A DNA stretch of 64,000 bases, from NCBI RefSeq assembly GCF_033807715.1, contig NC_084590.1, positions 8,657,327 through 8,721,326 on the forward strand, in the 5' to 3' direction. The notes under the pieces are model-generated. The model was not told the DNA's origin. It did no database searches and was given only the letters and a program-made list of their open reading frames with translations. A program made the translations under genes and the position numbers. How positions within the stretch are numbered: the stretch's first letter is position 1; each line of letters opens with the position of its first letter. Of the stretch, positions 48,946 through 62,034 are shown in pieces. Source of the DNA: Cololabis saira. Its lineage: Eukaryota > Chordata > Actinopteri > Beloniformes > Belonidae.

Positions 48946-49146
48946 CCACGAATTCAGTTTCCTGATATTTATATGTACTTAATTTCTACGCCGGAGAAAT
49001 ACACGAAGCAAAGCTTGAAGGCATACTAAAGTCTTGACGCTTGGTCCGACTTCAAGGCAGGATTTGTTGTAGAAATTAAAGTGATGAGGACACCGAACTT
49101 TATGATTTGACCGTTTAACGTTAGCTACCCAAAAATCCAACATTAC

Positions 49147-50016
49147 CTGGTACAAAATGGGAACCGCAAATCCACGTTTCGATGCCTGGAATCCAGTTGT
49201 TTCTGTGAATTGCAGTGATCCATTTGTCTCTCTTAGGGTGCTTTCAGACCTATGGCCCATTTGTTTTGTTCCGATTCAGGGGCTAAATCGATACAGTTGT
49301 TTCGTTTCTCGTTTGTGGGGTTTGTGTTCACAATGCAACCGTCTGTAGCGGTTCAAAGCTGATAATAAATGCCATGCAAGAACCAACTGTTCTCTCATTG
49401 GCCAGAAATTAACGCTGAAGGAGTTCCCTCTTTTGTACCACGGGAAAAACAACAAGCCCCTTTCACAGAGAGGGCGCAAAGCGCAGCCTACCGCCGGCTT
49501 TCCCATTCATGTATGTGCTACCAGCGCAAGAGCGGACCACTCTGCGGGCGAGAGGCCGCGGCGTTAGCGCTGCACAAACCCTGCCCGAATTGAACATTTT
49601 TTAATTTCACCGTGCCGCGCTGGGACGACATCTCGGCACGGAGAGGAGGTGGTGGAGGCTGCGCAGACTCTTCTCCTAGCGCCGGTCGCACATACACATG
49701 AATGGAGTTGTATAGGTTGCTGTGTCGATTATGTTCTCACTACAAATAAAAAAAATGAACCGCTCTAGGTCTGGAATGGAATGGAGGTGATCTCGGCTCG
49801 GTTGTTTTGCGCCGCTTCCGAGCGCGATTGCTGTGTTCACATATACCAAACAATCTGATCTTTAGGGGGAAACGTTCCCTTTTCCGGAACAACTGCTCCA
49901 AACGGGACAGGTGTGAAAGCACCCTTAAGCTTATTTTTCAGCAGTTTGTAAAACTATAACTCTGATTTCTTGCTAAATCTATGAGTACAGTCGATCGCAC
50001 AACAGCTCTTTCCCAT
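49147..50016 (-). pseudogene. THAP zinc-finger exon, copy B, split by a MITE
   Basis: From the ATG at 50016 the frame reads MGKSCCAIDCTHRFSKKSEL, then an in-frame TAG, then FYKLLKNKLK. The Harbinger-type MITE 49236-49924 interrupts, and after it RDKW, NNWIPGIETW and ICGSHFVPG lead to a splice donor (CAG|GTAATG, 49146). The Cys/Cys ... C-x-x-H layout of a THAP finger is complete apart from the stop and the insertion. Comparing copies shows the lesions differ: a small deletion in A, a stop plus insertion in B. Confidence 0.75.
49233..49927. mobile_element. PIF/Harbinger-type MITE (49236-49924), TTA duplication
   Basis: TTA at 49233-49235 and 49925-49927 flanks inverted ends GGGTGCTTTCAGACCT and (complement) GGGTGCTTTCACACCT. 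The joined flanks recreate the uninterrupted sequence seen in THAP copy A (AGCTTAAGAGAGAC), confirming insertion. The 689-bp interior has GTTCCG and CGCAAG-type motifs and no coding gene. Confidence 0.88.
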
Positions 50017-50059
50017 TTTAGATGTTTTCCAGTTGCTCAAACTGAAAGTTTACGCTGCC

Positions 50060-50210
50060 AGTCAGTCTTTCTGCCAGTCAGTCTTTCTGCCACTCAGTCT
50101 TTCTGCCACTCAGTCTTTCTGCCACTCAGTCTTTCTGACACTCAGTCTTTCTGACACTCAGTCTTTCTGACACTCAGTCTTTCTGCCACTCAGTCTTTCT
50201 GCTACTCAGC
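50060..50210 (-). repeat. 16-bp minisatellite, copy B
   Basis: About ten units of AGTCTTTCTG(C/A)CA(C/G)TC, reverse complement of the copy A array. Confidence 0.93.
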
Positions 50211-50260
50211 GGGTGTAACCTGCTGTGAAGTTGCATCTGTGACGTCATGCGCATTCCTTC

Positions 50261-51025
50261 TATATGAAATACAGAACAAAGTATCTTTAACAATGTTGGA
50301 TAAAATAACATTTCTAAAACTGTCTTCTTGAATTAAACAAAAAGGAAAATGAAAACAAAAGTGTTTTAAAAATAAAGTGATGGAGTGACATCATTCACAG
50401 AACTACATATAATGTGTAAATGCAGGCGGACCACAGTCTTCATTTACATTCAGAGAGAGTTGTGTCTGGACTATGTCTCTCAGTGCAGCACTAACATCAA
50501 AGAGACAACGCACAGAAAAAACCCAACATAGAAAGCTCGGAAAAAAATTAACAAAGAGATGGAGGGGGAAAAAAAATTCAAGAACGTAAACAGTGGAGGC
50601 TTTGATAGTTTGAGCGAATGAGACAGAGCAGCTGACACGGCAGGGGAGCGATGTATGGATATTTCACAGCAGACGAAGCCCAAACCTCAGAGAGTTTATC
50701 ACCACCGCTGTGGAACAAAAAGTCCTGTTTCGTGGCCATGCACTTTCAAGAATCAGAAGACAAACATGGAGCAGCCGCGTGGAACGGAGCATCCGTGGAG
50801 CTACCGCGGCGTGTGAATAGCTGTAATTCAGTTTGTCTCTTCAAACATCAAAGTCTGTGATCAAAGTCACTTCCATTAGCAAAAAAAGCGAGGGCTGTCA
50901 CGTCTGTAGGCTGCAATGGTTACATAACAGGTGTGTATGCGTATGTGCTCTAAGTCTGGCAGCACCTTTGGAGCCAGACTCATCTCACCGTCAGCGTGTC
51001 ACCCAGATGACAACACCTGTCTGTC
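50261..51025. other. Unique sequence, no gene seen
   Basis: Nothing recognised in about 760 bases. Confidence 0.5.
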
Positions 51026-51035
51026 TGTGTGTGTG

Positions 51036-51120
<85 letters not shown>

Positions 51121-51135
51121 GTGTGTGTGTGTGTT
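51026..51135. repeat. (TG)n microsatellite
   Basis: About 50 TG units with two TGTAGG interruptions near the ends, at 51036 and 51118. Confidence 0.96.
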
Positions 51136-51477
51136 TGTTTGTACAGATGATGCCTGCAAAAGAGCCTCCCCCTCATTCGGAGGATCATTTAGGCTACGTT
51201 CACACTGCAGCTCCCAAGTGACCCAAATCCGATTTTTTGCTCATATGTGACTCAGATCCGATTTGTTTCTGACAGTGTGAACAGCACAAGTCACATGGAA
51301 TCTGATCTTTTCAAATCAGATTCAGGTCGCTTCCATATGTGGTTCTAAATCGGATACAGGTCTGATGTTTTGCAATGCGACCGCAGTGTGAACAGCCAGG
51401 TCGGAATTAATGCGACTTTGACGTCACACGCAGAGCCCCGAGCCGCGGGGGAGACACGGGAGACGGCGGGGGTCTCC

Positions 51478-51606
51478 TCCGGGCCGCCTGCGCCTCTCCT
51501 CCTCCCCTCCTCCTCTCCTCCTCTCCTCCTCCTCTCCTCCTCTCCTCCGCCTCTCCTCCTCTCCTCCTCCTCTCCTCCGCCTCTCCTCCTCTCCTCCTCC
51601 TCCCCT
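51478..51606. repeat. (CCTCCTCT)n pyrimidine minisatellite
   Basis: A nearly pure C/T strand about 125 bases long with mixed CTCCT and CCGCCT units. It may fold into triplex DNA (known for homopurine tracts). Confidence 0.93.
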
Positions 51607-51629
51607 CCCCTGCGCTCACCTCTTTTTCA

Positions 51630-51783
51630 CCTACGACCTCAGATCAGACGAGACAACCTGCTGAATTTAATCATATTACTAAATAAAGAAGCTAAGGATT
51701 CAAATCAGCGAAGCGGTCGTGGTCGCATAACCTGCCTGTTTTACAACGAGCTGGACCGTGTGTTAGGTGATAAACCCAGCTGA
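51630..51783 (+). pseudogene. Myb/SANT-like accessory protein, C-terminal remnant
   Basis: The frame ends AKDSNQRSGRGR, ITCLFYNELDRVLGDKPS and a stop. The K-D-x-N-x-x-S-G block and F-Y-x-E-L-D-x-x-L-G-x-x-P block are the last helix and tail of the MSANT-type DNA-binding domain found with PIF/Harbinger transposases. The first helices are replaced by the pyrimidine array, so the domain is broken. The element's TTA duplication supports the same assignment. Confidence 0.65.
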
Positions 51784-52279
51784 ACGCCGGAGAGCAGAGC
51801 TGACACTCCGGGGAGCGGAGCTGGAGCCCTGCTATAGCGGGACTGTTTTCTTCATCCCGCTCCCGCTGCATTTCTGACCATTACCGCCCGCAACGTGTGT
51901 GTTCCACTCCCGCCCGCGCCCGCAGTGTTTACATCCGCTCCCGCCCGCTCCCGCAAAACTCTGAGAATTCATGTCCGCACAATGATATAAAGATGCAAGA
52001 GAAACGTCCTTGACAAATCTATCTGATTTAATGTTAACATGATAATTGTGGAGCTTGATGGATAATTGGCAGTTCATAGGCACCTGTTGGATGCAAACCC
52101 ATCATTGTCATCATCACACGCCTCTGCGCATGCGGGTCAGTTCAGAGCCGCGATGCGTTCACACTCGAGTCGGATATAGGACACATTTTAAAAGATAATG
52201 TGAACAGCCACAAAAAAAAATCGGATATGGGAAAAAATCGGAATTGAGCATTAAGGACTGCAGTGTGAACGTAGCCTTA

Positions 52280-52858
52280 GTGAAGTAAAAACAGATGTGC
52301 TGATGGCAACGATAGAGCTATAGTTATAGTGATCTCTGTGTTTAGTCAAGATGAGTTGTCATGATGCCAACACACTAATAGAGCGTATGTTGAAAATCGG
52401 ACCATAATGCAGTCCATACGTCAGGAAAAAGACCATTTGAAATGTGTAATAAACAGTTCAAATCCTTTTCATGACCCCCCCCCCAAGGTATTAGCTATGT
52501 ACAGAAGCATGAGCATGAGTCCTGTCACTCCCATCGCCACAATTTCACTTCAGGAAGGGGGCCATATCGTTGGCAACTGTTTTTGTCCTTTCCTTTCATC
52601 CCTTTTGCCTCGCTACACTTCTCTACCATGTTTAACGTGTACAGCCGTCCAAGGTACAGGAAATGCAGCATAGTGTGGAGTTACGTGGGAATACAGATAG
52701 GAAGGCTGGGTAATTCTTCTGTAACCTAGATCTGTGATGTCACAGACCCTGGGAGATCTGAATAGCTGAACTGATGATCAAACTTTGTTCTTGTTTTTTT
52801 GTTCTTGTGGGTCCCTTGTGGGTATATTTATATGTACATATGTGCTCCCTGCATATAT
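52280..52858. other. Unique sequence, no gene seen
   Basis: Contains a C run (52477-52485). Nothing else recognised. Confidence 0.5.

Positions 52859-52945
<87 letters not shown>
52859..52945. repeat. (CA)n(TA)n microsatellite
   Basis: Short CA run, then about 36 TA units. Confidence 0.96.
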
Positions 52946-52949
<4 letters not shown>

Positions 52950-53060
52950 CATACATATATATATAAATTCTCCAGTACTCCTGGTTCTTACTGTCATTAT
53001 TATTGATGTATTGATGTAATTAGTGACATAAAAACTTAAAAACTAAAGATGTGTCTTGTC

Positions 53061-53064
<4 letters not shown>

Positions 53065-53120
<56 letters not shown>
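53065..53120. repeat. (TA)n microsatellite, left of a MITE
   Basis: About 28 TA units directly abutting the Tc1-type MITE. Confidence 0.96.
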
Positions 53121-54623
<1,503 letters not shown>

Positions 54624-54905
54624 GATCCATCCATCCATTATCTATACCCGCTTTATCCTTTGCAGGGTCACGGGGGTCTGCTGGAGTCTATCCCAGCTAG
54701 TTTCAGGTGAGAGGCAGGGGTTCACCCTGGACAGGTCGCCAGTCCATCACAGGGCCACATATAAGCACACAAACCATGCTCACTCACACCTACGGGCAAT
54801 TTAGAATCACCAATTAACCTAATATCCATGTTTTTGGACTGTGGGAGGAAACCTGAGTAACCAGAGAAAACCCACGCAAGCACGGAGAGAACATGCAAAC
54901 TCCTT
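54624..54905 (-). repeat. RTE-like interspersed repeat (copy 4)
   Basis: Starts CATCCATCCATTATC (the complement of the GGATG tail), then CCCGCTTTATCC, CAGTCCATCACAGGGCC, CACCTACGGGCAATTTAG, GGACTGTGGGAGGAAACC and AGAACATGCAAACTCC. It is the most complete of the four copies. Confidence 0.8.
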
Positions 54906-57900
54906 AAATGACTGTAAATGAGCACTTGGATTCTGGACTGAGAATGTGTATTTGTGATAATAACCTTAAACCCGTCTTTGTCAATAGAGGGCACTCTCAC
55001 TCCTCTTTCTGCAGCCTTTCTCTCCTTCCACTTTCACACGCAGACACGTGCACGCCGATGCCCATTCTCTCGGCAGCTCCTGCTCTCCAGCTTCAATTCT
55101 CCATTTTCTCTAATTTGGTCTCACTGTTTACCGAGGCACGCGCTGCATTTTCAGACTAACTAATTTTCAATTAAAGAAACACTTCTATTAGCCACATTTG
55201 TACAGGAATCCAATACATATTTTAACAGGTGCTTACCATAATGTTGTTGCCATAATCTGATAATATTTGTGCAGCCGGTTGACGAGGGGCCATCTCCACA
55301 CGTTTAGTGCTGTTTACGAGCTATAAATAGCGGTGCATTAGCCGGTGGCGAGGCCCCTCGCGACGGCTCGGTGGACCGGCTGCACGCCTGGCTACAAACA
55401 CGCTGCTGTTTGTTTGCACTGCTGCCATTAGGGCGCTTTATGGGAGTGTGTGCATGTGAGCGATGTCTGCTTTGGGTCTGCACCGCTGTTTCTCCTGCCT
55501 ACACTCCATTGTATGACTTTGCTTTGAGTGTCTGTGTGTGGTTTTGTCGACGTATCCGGCGTCGTGTTTACAACTGGGACCCAATTTTGCAGCCAAAATT
55601 TCCTGCGCTGTCGTGCGCTATCACCCCATCCATCTGTATATGTGTGGATGTTTACGTGTGTGCTCAAGTGTTCTCATGAAGTGCTCCCTTGTTCTTGCCC
55701 CGCCGTTGTTTCTCTCCTAAACTCTCTCCTCTCCTATTCATCGGTTGTGGCTGAGCGGATCCTTCTCCCTTTCACTCATCCTCTCCCAGTCTCTTCTCTC
55801 TCCCTCTTCCCTCGCTTCCACAGTCCTAATTACCCACACTCCTCGCTGTGCCCCCTCCTTCAGACTCTTTGAAGTTATTTTAGAGCAAATTCTACTTAGC
55901 TACACTGCAGACAAAACAAGAAAGAAAGGGGCTGCATTTTGAGGGCCTCTGGAAATGTGTGTGTTTCTTTTTGTTTATTGAATCACCAGTGTCTCCTGTT
56001 TCATTTGTGTTTATATCCCGCTCAGTGTGTACACAAGCAAAAGTTTCAGAGGGTGTATATGCAGGGGGAAAGAGGGGAAATTGTCTCCATACATGCCGTA
56101 TTTTGAGATTACATCTGTGTATCTGAGACGTATACGCCGTTTGGTTCATGACTGCATGTGTGTGTGCATTAAAGCGCGCCTTCCAAGCCCCCGCTGAGTG
56201 GCCAGACTGCTTGTCACGGTTGTGTTGGGCTAAATGGCCAAAAGTAGGTCTGCATGAAGCCAGATGCCGTCTCACTGTAATTACCGTGATTTAGTCTCTA
56301 CGTACTCGCACCGCGCTCAAACCCGTAGCTATACACTGAATTAACAATGTGATCACGCACTTATATGACTGCAACGATTTAGACGGCGTAATGACACTGT
56401 ACAGAATGTTTAGAAAAGACTAAAACTGTTTTTTGGAAAAAGTTTTTTTTTTTTTTTTTTTTTTTTTTTATACAGGCCCTAAGATTCAAGTCTCTGTGTG
56501 GGTGTTTTCAAATGCAGCACAGGACTGATCTCATCCAGCTACTTTCATGCCAATTTAGTCATTTCTCTCTAGATTTGGCAAACGTGTCTCTGCAGAAGCA
56601 GTCAAAAAATGTTTTGTCCTTTTATTCTAAGGGAAACAGACGCTATCAGGGCCGATTCATCCCCACCAGACAATCCCAGGTATAGTCCAGATTATCCAAT
56701 CAGATCTTCCTGTGCTGCGAGGAGTGGTACGGGCAAACGCCAGTCTCAAATCGTAAATATCCAAATAGTTGAATATTTATGATCAGAAATCTTTACGCGT
56801 GTGGAAAAGTACATGAACGCGCTCGGTGGACTAAGTGGAGCGTATTGATACCCTATAAGAAAACAAACCGATGGCAGAATTCAATCAATCAGTGTTGAGG
56901 GGAATAATTTAAGACCTCACAAACATCGAAATTTCGTAATTGAAGTTCATGACAAAATCGCTGTAACGTGTAAAAATGGCTGCTCGTGGTGTCTCTGGGA
57001 CTTCACCCAACCCAGTATCGTCCTTTCCCTGTTGCTTGTTAACAAACTGTGGTTTAAAACAACCTCAGTTGGCTAAAGTGCTGGACATACTAAAACCAAT
57101 TTAAAAATGCCAAACAAACAATAAAATAATCAAAATAAAACAATATAAAAGCATTAAAGTGGAACACACAATGTCTATGAAAATTGTAAGGACAACATTT
57201 CTCAAATGTAATAAAAGTAATTAAATTAGTAATTGAAGTAATTAAAAGAGCTCACTACACACACACGCACACGCACGCACACACAGACAAGAGTTTGTAT
57301 GAATTCCCGTGTTCAGAGACCCAAATGATACAAGACATGCTACAGATTCAGATTCACAACACACTTTTTGATTGACTGCATTCTACTGTATGTTAACTAG
57401 CCTCAAATAGCGCTTAGCATTTTTGGTGAATTTGAATTCTGAACTGTGAGTAAAAGGCTGAGAGAGTATAATCGCTATTATTTTAAAAACATTGCTTATT
57501 GTGCAGTTAACTGTGCAAACGTTGCACTGCAACAGGCTCTTTAGTCTAAAACAGTGAGAGGGAGAGGGCGAGGTGAAAGGCCACCCAGGCAGAGCTGCAC
57601 CAGTTCCTGTTTCAGCTCCAGATGTTGAAACGAGGAGGGAAGGACGGTTTCCAACAGAATGATACGAGGAGATGTTAGTTAGCATTGTAGGTCCGCATGG
57701 CACAAGCCCATCTAAAGCAGATAAGTTGAGCTAATTCTACCAAGGTCGGCGTGCTCCAGCCTTGCTCATTCCTCCCATTCACCCGTTTTTAGGTTAACCA
57801 GGATTGATGAGTCAACTCCGTTATCCCTACAGAAAATAGAGATCTCAAAGAAAGCCTGTGATTTACATCACAGATGTTTATCCAGAGATACAGGCTCACA

Positions 57901-60419
57901 CTTTGGAAGATGACCATAGCATCTGTTAGGATTTTGAAAGTCTTTTAGTGTGAGCAGCCTTGAGAAATGATTTAATGGGAAGATATTTAAATATTTTTTC
58001 ATATTTTCTTCCCCCAAAGATGTTTACAGATAATACATTCCTTAAAGGTCAAGTCAAGTCAATCAAGGGCAGTTTAATAAACATTTTTAAAGCAATTATA
58101 ACAGATGGAAAAGCAGACAATATTCAATAAAATCTCACTTTGCTCATTAAAATTGTTTAAATAAGAAATCATGTAAACATTGAAGTAATTTTTTCTCACC
58201 TACAAGTTTGATTTTGTTATAATTAACTCCTTAAAATATACCTGAAAGCATTTCTAAAAGTCATGTGTTGAGGTTCATGTCTTATTAACCAGGTTTGGCA
58301 GACTGAAATTGTTTTTATTATCATTTTTGGCAACAGATTCAGTAATATCAGGATCACTGACTTATTGTAATGAGGAAGTTAGAGTTTTTATTTGGCAAAA
58401 GTGGAGGTAAATTTGCCCACATATCTCTGGGGGAAAGGATAAGTCATATTAATATATCTTTTTAAGTGCGTCTTACTCATGGAGCTGCAGGTTGTACAAT
58501 TTTACTGGCATTGCAAAGTTCTATTGATTGAATTTGAGGATGTTTCTCAGAAGCTATCAAAAATAGCTCAGGGCTGATGGAGGTGGTCGTTTGAATGGTA
58601 GGTTCTCTTGTTTTTTGGCGTTATTTCTGGCTAATACGGCTGTTCAGTGGGCTCCTGTCAACATGTCAGTGTGTGATGAGTCGGGGGTGATAACGGGCCA
58701 CCTGCCTCTATACAGTACAGTATAGAGACAGGGCTGCTGTTCTAAAGGTGCCTCTAATTACGTTGCCAGGTTGGACTAGAAAATGGGTGAAATTGTAGTT
58801 TGAGGGGTTGATACTCATTTATAAATGATCTGCTAACTTAGGAAATGTCAGACATAAAAAAAAATACCGATTCAAATAATATAGATTCATTTTAAATGAT
58901 AATTTCTCACAATGAAAGTATTGATAAAGACCTATGTGAATTTTAGAATAAATGACATGACAGCAGGGTGAGATGTCTTATATAAATGCTATTGAAATAT
59001 ACCAAGAACCTGGGAAAAACATGCAGCTGATTCCCCTCTCAGTAAGTAAGACGATGAGTTTTATCAAGCTGGCTGCCATGTTTAGCTGGCTAATGTTTGT
59101 CACCAAGTAGATGTAATTTCTTTATGTACAATTGTTTTTTTTTTCATTTAGATTTTTTTTTTGTGTGATATGGTTGCCATTTATACTGAGGAAGTTCATT
59201 TATTTGGAGTTTAGCAGCTAGTTCACTAAGACCGTAGCACATTACTGAAATCATATTAGTTTTTTTCAGTAATGATGCAGTTCCAGTAATGGGAAAATTA
59301 GAATTTAAGTAATGATGTTACTGTATGAAGCGCTATAACTTACTATAGCGTTACTTTTATTGATTTCACCATTGCTGATAAAGTTGGACTAATTTTGCTT
59401 TCAGTAGCATTCCTATTTTTTAAATAGTATAAATAATTTTATTCCAATTTTAGTACACACATACATACACACTCACACACACAAATTGAAAGGTGCATCG
59501 TGTTTTAACGAGCTTTTATCTGAATGGGAGTAAAAAGACATAAAAGAGGAAGGGGTGACCATTTGAATCGTCTACATCAGTTCACACAGAGTGCACTTTC
59601 TGGCTTCTTTCCTTTTACTGTATCAGTGTGATTTTTAAACACAATTGGATGGAAAATAAGGGATGGTCCGCGGCCGCTGTCCCGCTGATAATGATGATGC
59701 TCCTGCAACTGTGAGACTGTTATGCTGATATGTATTACTTAGTCAAGCGAGTTACTGCTTGACTTTTCAGAGCTCAGCAGGGGCGTAAGTTACTTTCTAA
59801 CACATTTCCAATGTTTTATTTCTGCAAAAACTCTGCAGTGGGCAACTCCACGGAATATGATAAGAATCAACTCTTCAGAGACAGAAGAAAGAAGAGTGTT
59901 GAGGATGAAGGGGGCACTGGAAGAAAGGCTGACAGAAAGATTGTGAAATGAAAAATAAAGAAAAAGAAATAATTACTTTCAGGAAAAATGCCCAGAAGGG
60001 GATGAGCAGACTAAATATCACAAAATGGAGAGCTGGGAGCTAAAAAAAAAAAGAAAAAAAGAAGAAGCAGGGTGACAGAGGCACACAAGATTTACAAGAC
60101 AAGTGGAAAGGCGAGGGGGGAGTATCCAGTATTTCCCATCTGACTCAGCCCTCTGACTTGAAACCAGATTCCAATGAGAAACACAAACACTTGCGCTGCT
60201 CTTCAGACACTCACACAATGGTCCTTGCTTTGTTAACTTGGAGCGTTGCCAGGCTCTTTTCCTCCTGGACTCGCCTCCATGATTTTAGACCTAACAGTAG
60301 GTTTTCACACAGTATCCTCTGAACGAATGCTTGTGGTCAGGAGTGATTGAAGAGGTTGTCTCGGTTCACTGCAATGCAGGACTGTGAAAGGGATCAGCCC
60401 GGGCGTATGCTGGGTGTGA
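54906..60419. other. Unique sequence, long, no gene seen
   Basis: 5.5 kb with almost no recognisable transposon. A block at 55230-55420 is a candidate conserved element: it has CAGCCGGTTGACGAGGGGCC, a TATAAATA box and the inverted pair CGAGGGGCC (55283-55291) and GGCCCCTCG (55352-55360). A T-run of about 25 lies at 56445-56469. Short open frames of 60-127 codons have no domain. Confidence 0.4.
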
Positions 60420-60673
60420 TTATGGTCCGTGAGCCAGCCCGGTGCTCGCTGCACAGTTGGTCGTCTCCAGCTGCCGGTGTAGAGCGTCCCGACACGCCTC
60501 GATCGGGAGCATGTGGAAGCTCGAGTGAACGTCTATGTACACAAACACGTCCGGCTCCACCGTCGGGGAGACAAAAGTCACCTGATTTACATTCTCCTTC
60601 ACACACACTTTGGCCCAGATGTAATCCACATTTCCACGTAAGGGAGATGGCTCAAAGCCACATTACGACATCC
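60420..60673 (-). CDS. Exon-like open frame of unknown function
   Basis: The minus strand is open from about 60673 to the TAA at 60420-60422. It reads with protein-like character: SPLRGNVDYIWAKVCV, then VTFVSPTVEPDVFVYIDVHS, then FHMLPIEACRDALHRQLE and TGLAHGP before the stop. Alternating hydrophobic residues suggest beta strands followed by an amphipathic helix (EACRDALHRQLE). Only stops bound it upstream (TAA at about 60676), and no strong acceptor AG with a pyrimidine tract is visible; the weak TTTGAG at about 60665 is possible. It could be a terminal exon, a pseudogene exon, or chance. I do not recognise the family. Confidence 0.35.
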
Positions 60674-60706
60674 TGGCTCCCCAACGCATCACAAAAGGTA
60701 AAATAA

Positions 60707-61217
60707 TACAAGTTTGCACAGGAAGAGTGATGGTGTTCTGCATTAGAGCCAGAGAAGACACAGCTCTCAGGGGGTCATGGCAAAACCCATCACTCACTTG
60801 TGTACTAATTTGGTCATTGATTTTTCTCCTTCTCAATCAGCCTCGTACAGATGTCGTTAGATCAGGTTCGGTTTTATTCAGCTAGTCGAAGACAGACCAG
60901 ATTTATACATGGTGGAATCTGAACTGAATGTTCTTCCCTACTGCAGTCTCCCTACTCGATCGATGATGTCAGGGTTTTAAAGTAGCAGGCAGACGTAGCG
61001 CAGGGTAACTCAAGTAGGACTTGATCCAGAAGTCACAGTGCATGGAGACGCAGAGACACAGGTGAGTCCGTGTAGACTGACAGATATAAGACATGTGGAC
61101 CAGACAATACTACACAAAGAGCTGGGGATTGTGGGTAGAAGTAGGCATGAAAGCAGGTGATGAGGGCACAGGTGCATGATGATGAGAACTGAGGAATGAT
61201 GGGAGTTGCAGGATCAG
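60707..61217. other. Unique sequence, no gene seen
   Basis: About 500 bases, nothing recognised. Confidence 0.5.
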
Positions 61218-61974
61218 TGACTGCGTTAACATGCAGTCAATAACTGTTTTCTAACCAGAATATTAGCAATAACCCGGTTTTGCACGGCCATTTAAACACC
61301 AATAACCCCTTTGAATAACCGGAATTTGTTCATATTCCGGTTTTTAAAAACCCAAATATGAGCCCTGGGTTCCTCCTTTTCTAACCTGAATATTTGATCA
61401 TGTTTAGCATAACGGGATTCCCCCATCAAAAGGAACAGGAATTTGTTTTCTGCGCATGTTCTTCAAGGAATCTTGGTCTTTTGAGTCCAGGAAGTTCTTA
61501 TAAACACGGAGAAACGCAAGACCAGGAGGAGACTAATCACTTCAACATTTTGGCATTTGTAGACGGTACAAAGTACCGGGATAGCCAGATTTACAAGAAG
61601 GTGAGCGAAAAGTTGCGTGAAGCAGCATTTGTAGGAACGCCAGACCAGATCAAGCTCCGCTGGAAGACGCTGAAAAAGGCGAACTACAGGGCCGAGAAAC
61701 AAAACCACTTCTACTGGGCTGTTCATTATCCTCCGTGCTGCTGTTATTGTTGTTGTTTTGAATTTGGATACAGGAAGAAGAAGCGGAAATGAGGGGAATT
61801 GCGTCATGACGTTCTCCGTGCGTCGCTGGTTTGATCCAGATATCCCAAATGATTAATTACCATGTAAACAGGGATAACCCTGTTTGCTCACGCATGGAAA
61901 CAGATTATTCCCAATGTTTCAGTAACCGGAATATTGACCTTAACCCCAATTTTGACTGCATGTAAACGTAGTCA
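61218..61974 (+). mobile_element. Harbinger-like element carrying a Myb/SANT frame
   Basis: Inverted ends TGACTGCGTTAACATGCAGTC and (complement) TGACTACGTTTACATGCAGTC, with repeated AATAACC and CCGGAAT motifs just inside both ends. The duplication could not be set with confidence. The 757-bp interior is almost wholly one Myb/SANT-type frame. PIF/Harbinger is inferred from that frame and the general design. Confidence 0.7.
61394..61792 (+). CDS. Myb/SANT-like DNA-binding protein of a Harbinger-like element
   Basis: The 132-codon frame contains ETNHFNILAFVDGTKYRDSQ, then IYKKVSEKLREAAF, GTPDQIKLRWKTLKKANYRA and EKQNHF at about residues 46-103. This is the trihelix Myb/SANT-like layout with the T-P-x-Q-x-x-x-R-x-K-x-L-K third helix that contacts DNA. 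In PIF/Harbinger transposons such a protein helps carry the transposase to the nucleus and to the element ends. The usual acidic Trp-rich start of helix one (W-x-x-x-E-T) is degenerate upstream of ETNHF. The tail ends in a Cys-rich patch and FGYRKKKRK, which looks like a basic nuclear signal. No in-frame stop interrupts the domain, so it could still be translated, but the transposase is absent. Confidence 0.6.
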   Translation: MIMFSITGFPHQKEQEFVFCACSSRNLGLLSPGSSYKHGETQDQEETNHFNILAFVDGTKYRDSQIYKKVSEKLREAAFVGTPDQIKLRWKTLKKANYRAEKQNHFYWAVHYPPCCCYCCCFEFGYRKKKRK

Positions 61975-62034
61975 TGGATAAGAACGCTGGCGGCGCTGAC
62001 GGTGCTAGCGTGGGAGGAGCCGGCAGGACAGGTA

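Larger units (their letters stand above)
48537..50260 (-). mobile_element. THAP-domain DNA transposon, copy B (inverted relative to copy A)
   Basis: On the minus strand the order is the same as copy A: CGCATGACGTCACAGATGCAAC end, 16-bp minisatellite, THAP exon, splice donor, intron, 43-bp minisatellite, ACTCAGTGTGAGTAAG block and the TGACGTCAATGCAGACCCTCTATAA end. It carries a Harbinger-type MITE (49236-49924) in the THAP exon. Copies A and B differ by different nested insertions and minisatellite lengths, so they transposed before those events. Confidence 0.72.
51189..52279 (+). mobile_element. PIF/Harbinger-type element (51192-52276), TTA duplication
   Basis: TTA at 51189-51191 and 52277-52279 flanks inverted ends GGCTACGTTCACACTGCAG and its exact complement. 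Subterminal CGGAT motifs (AATCCGATTTTTT, AAAATCGGATA) recur near both ends. The 1,085-bp interior has a CCTCCTCTCC array and the C-terminal part of a Myb/SANT-like frame but no DDE nuclease, so it is non-autonomous. A CCCGCTCCCGC-rich stretch lies at 51857-51958. Confidence 0.88.

Noticed and set aside
60347..60706. 119-codon plus-strand frame
   Set aside because: It is antisense to the more protein-like minus-strand frame at 60420-60673 and has disorder-like composition without motifs.
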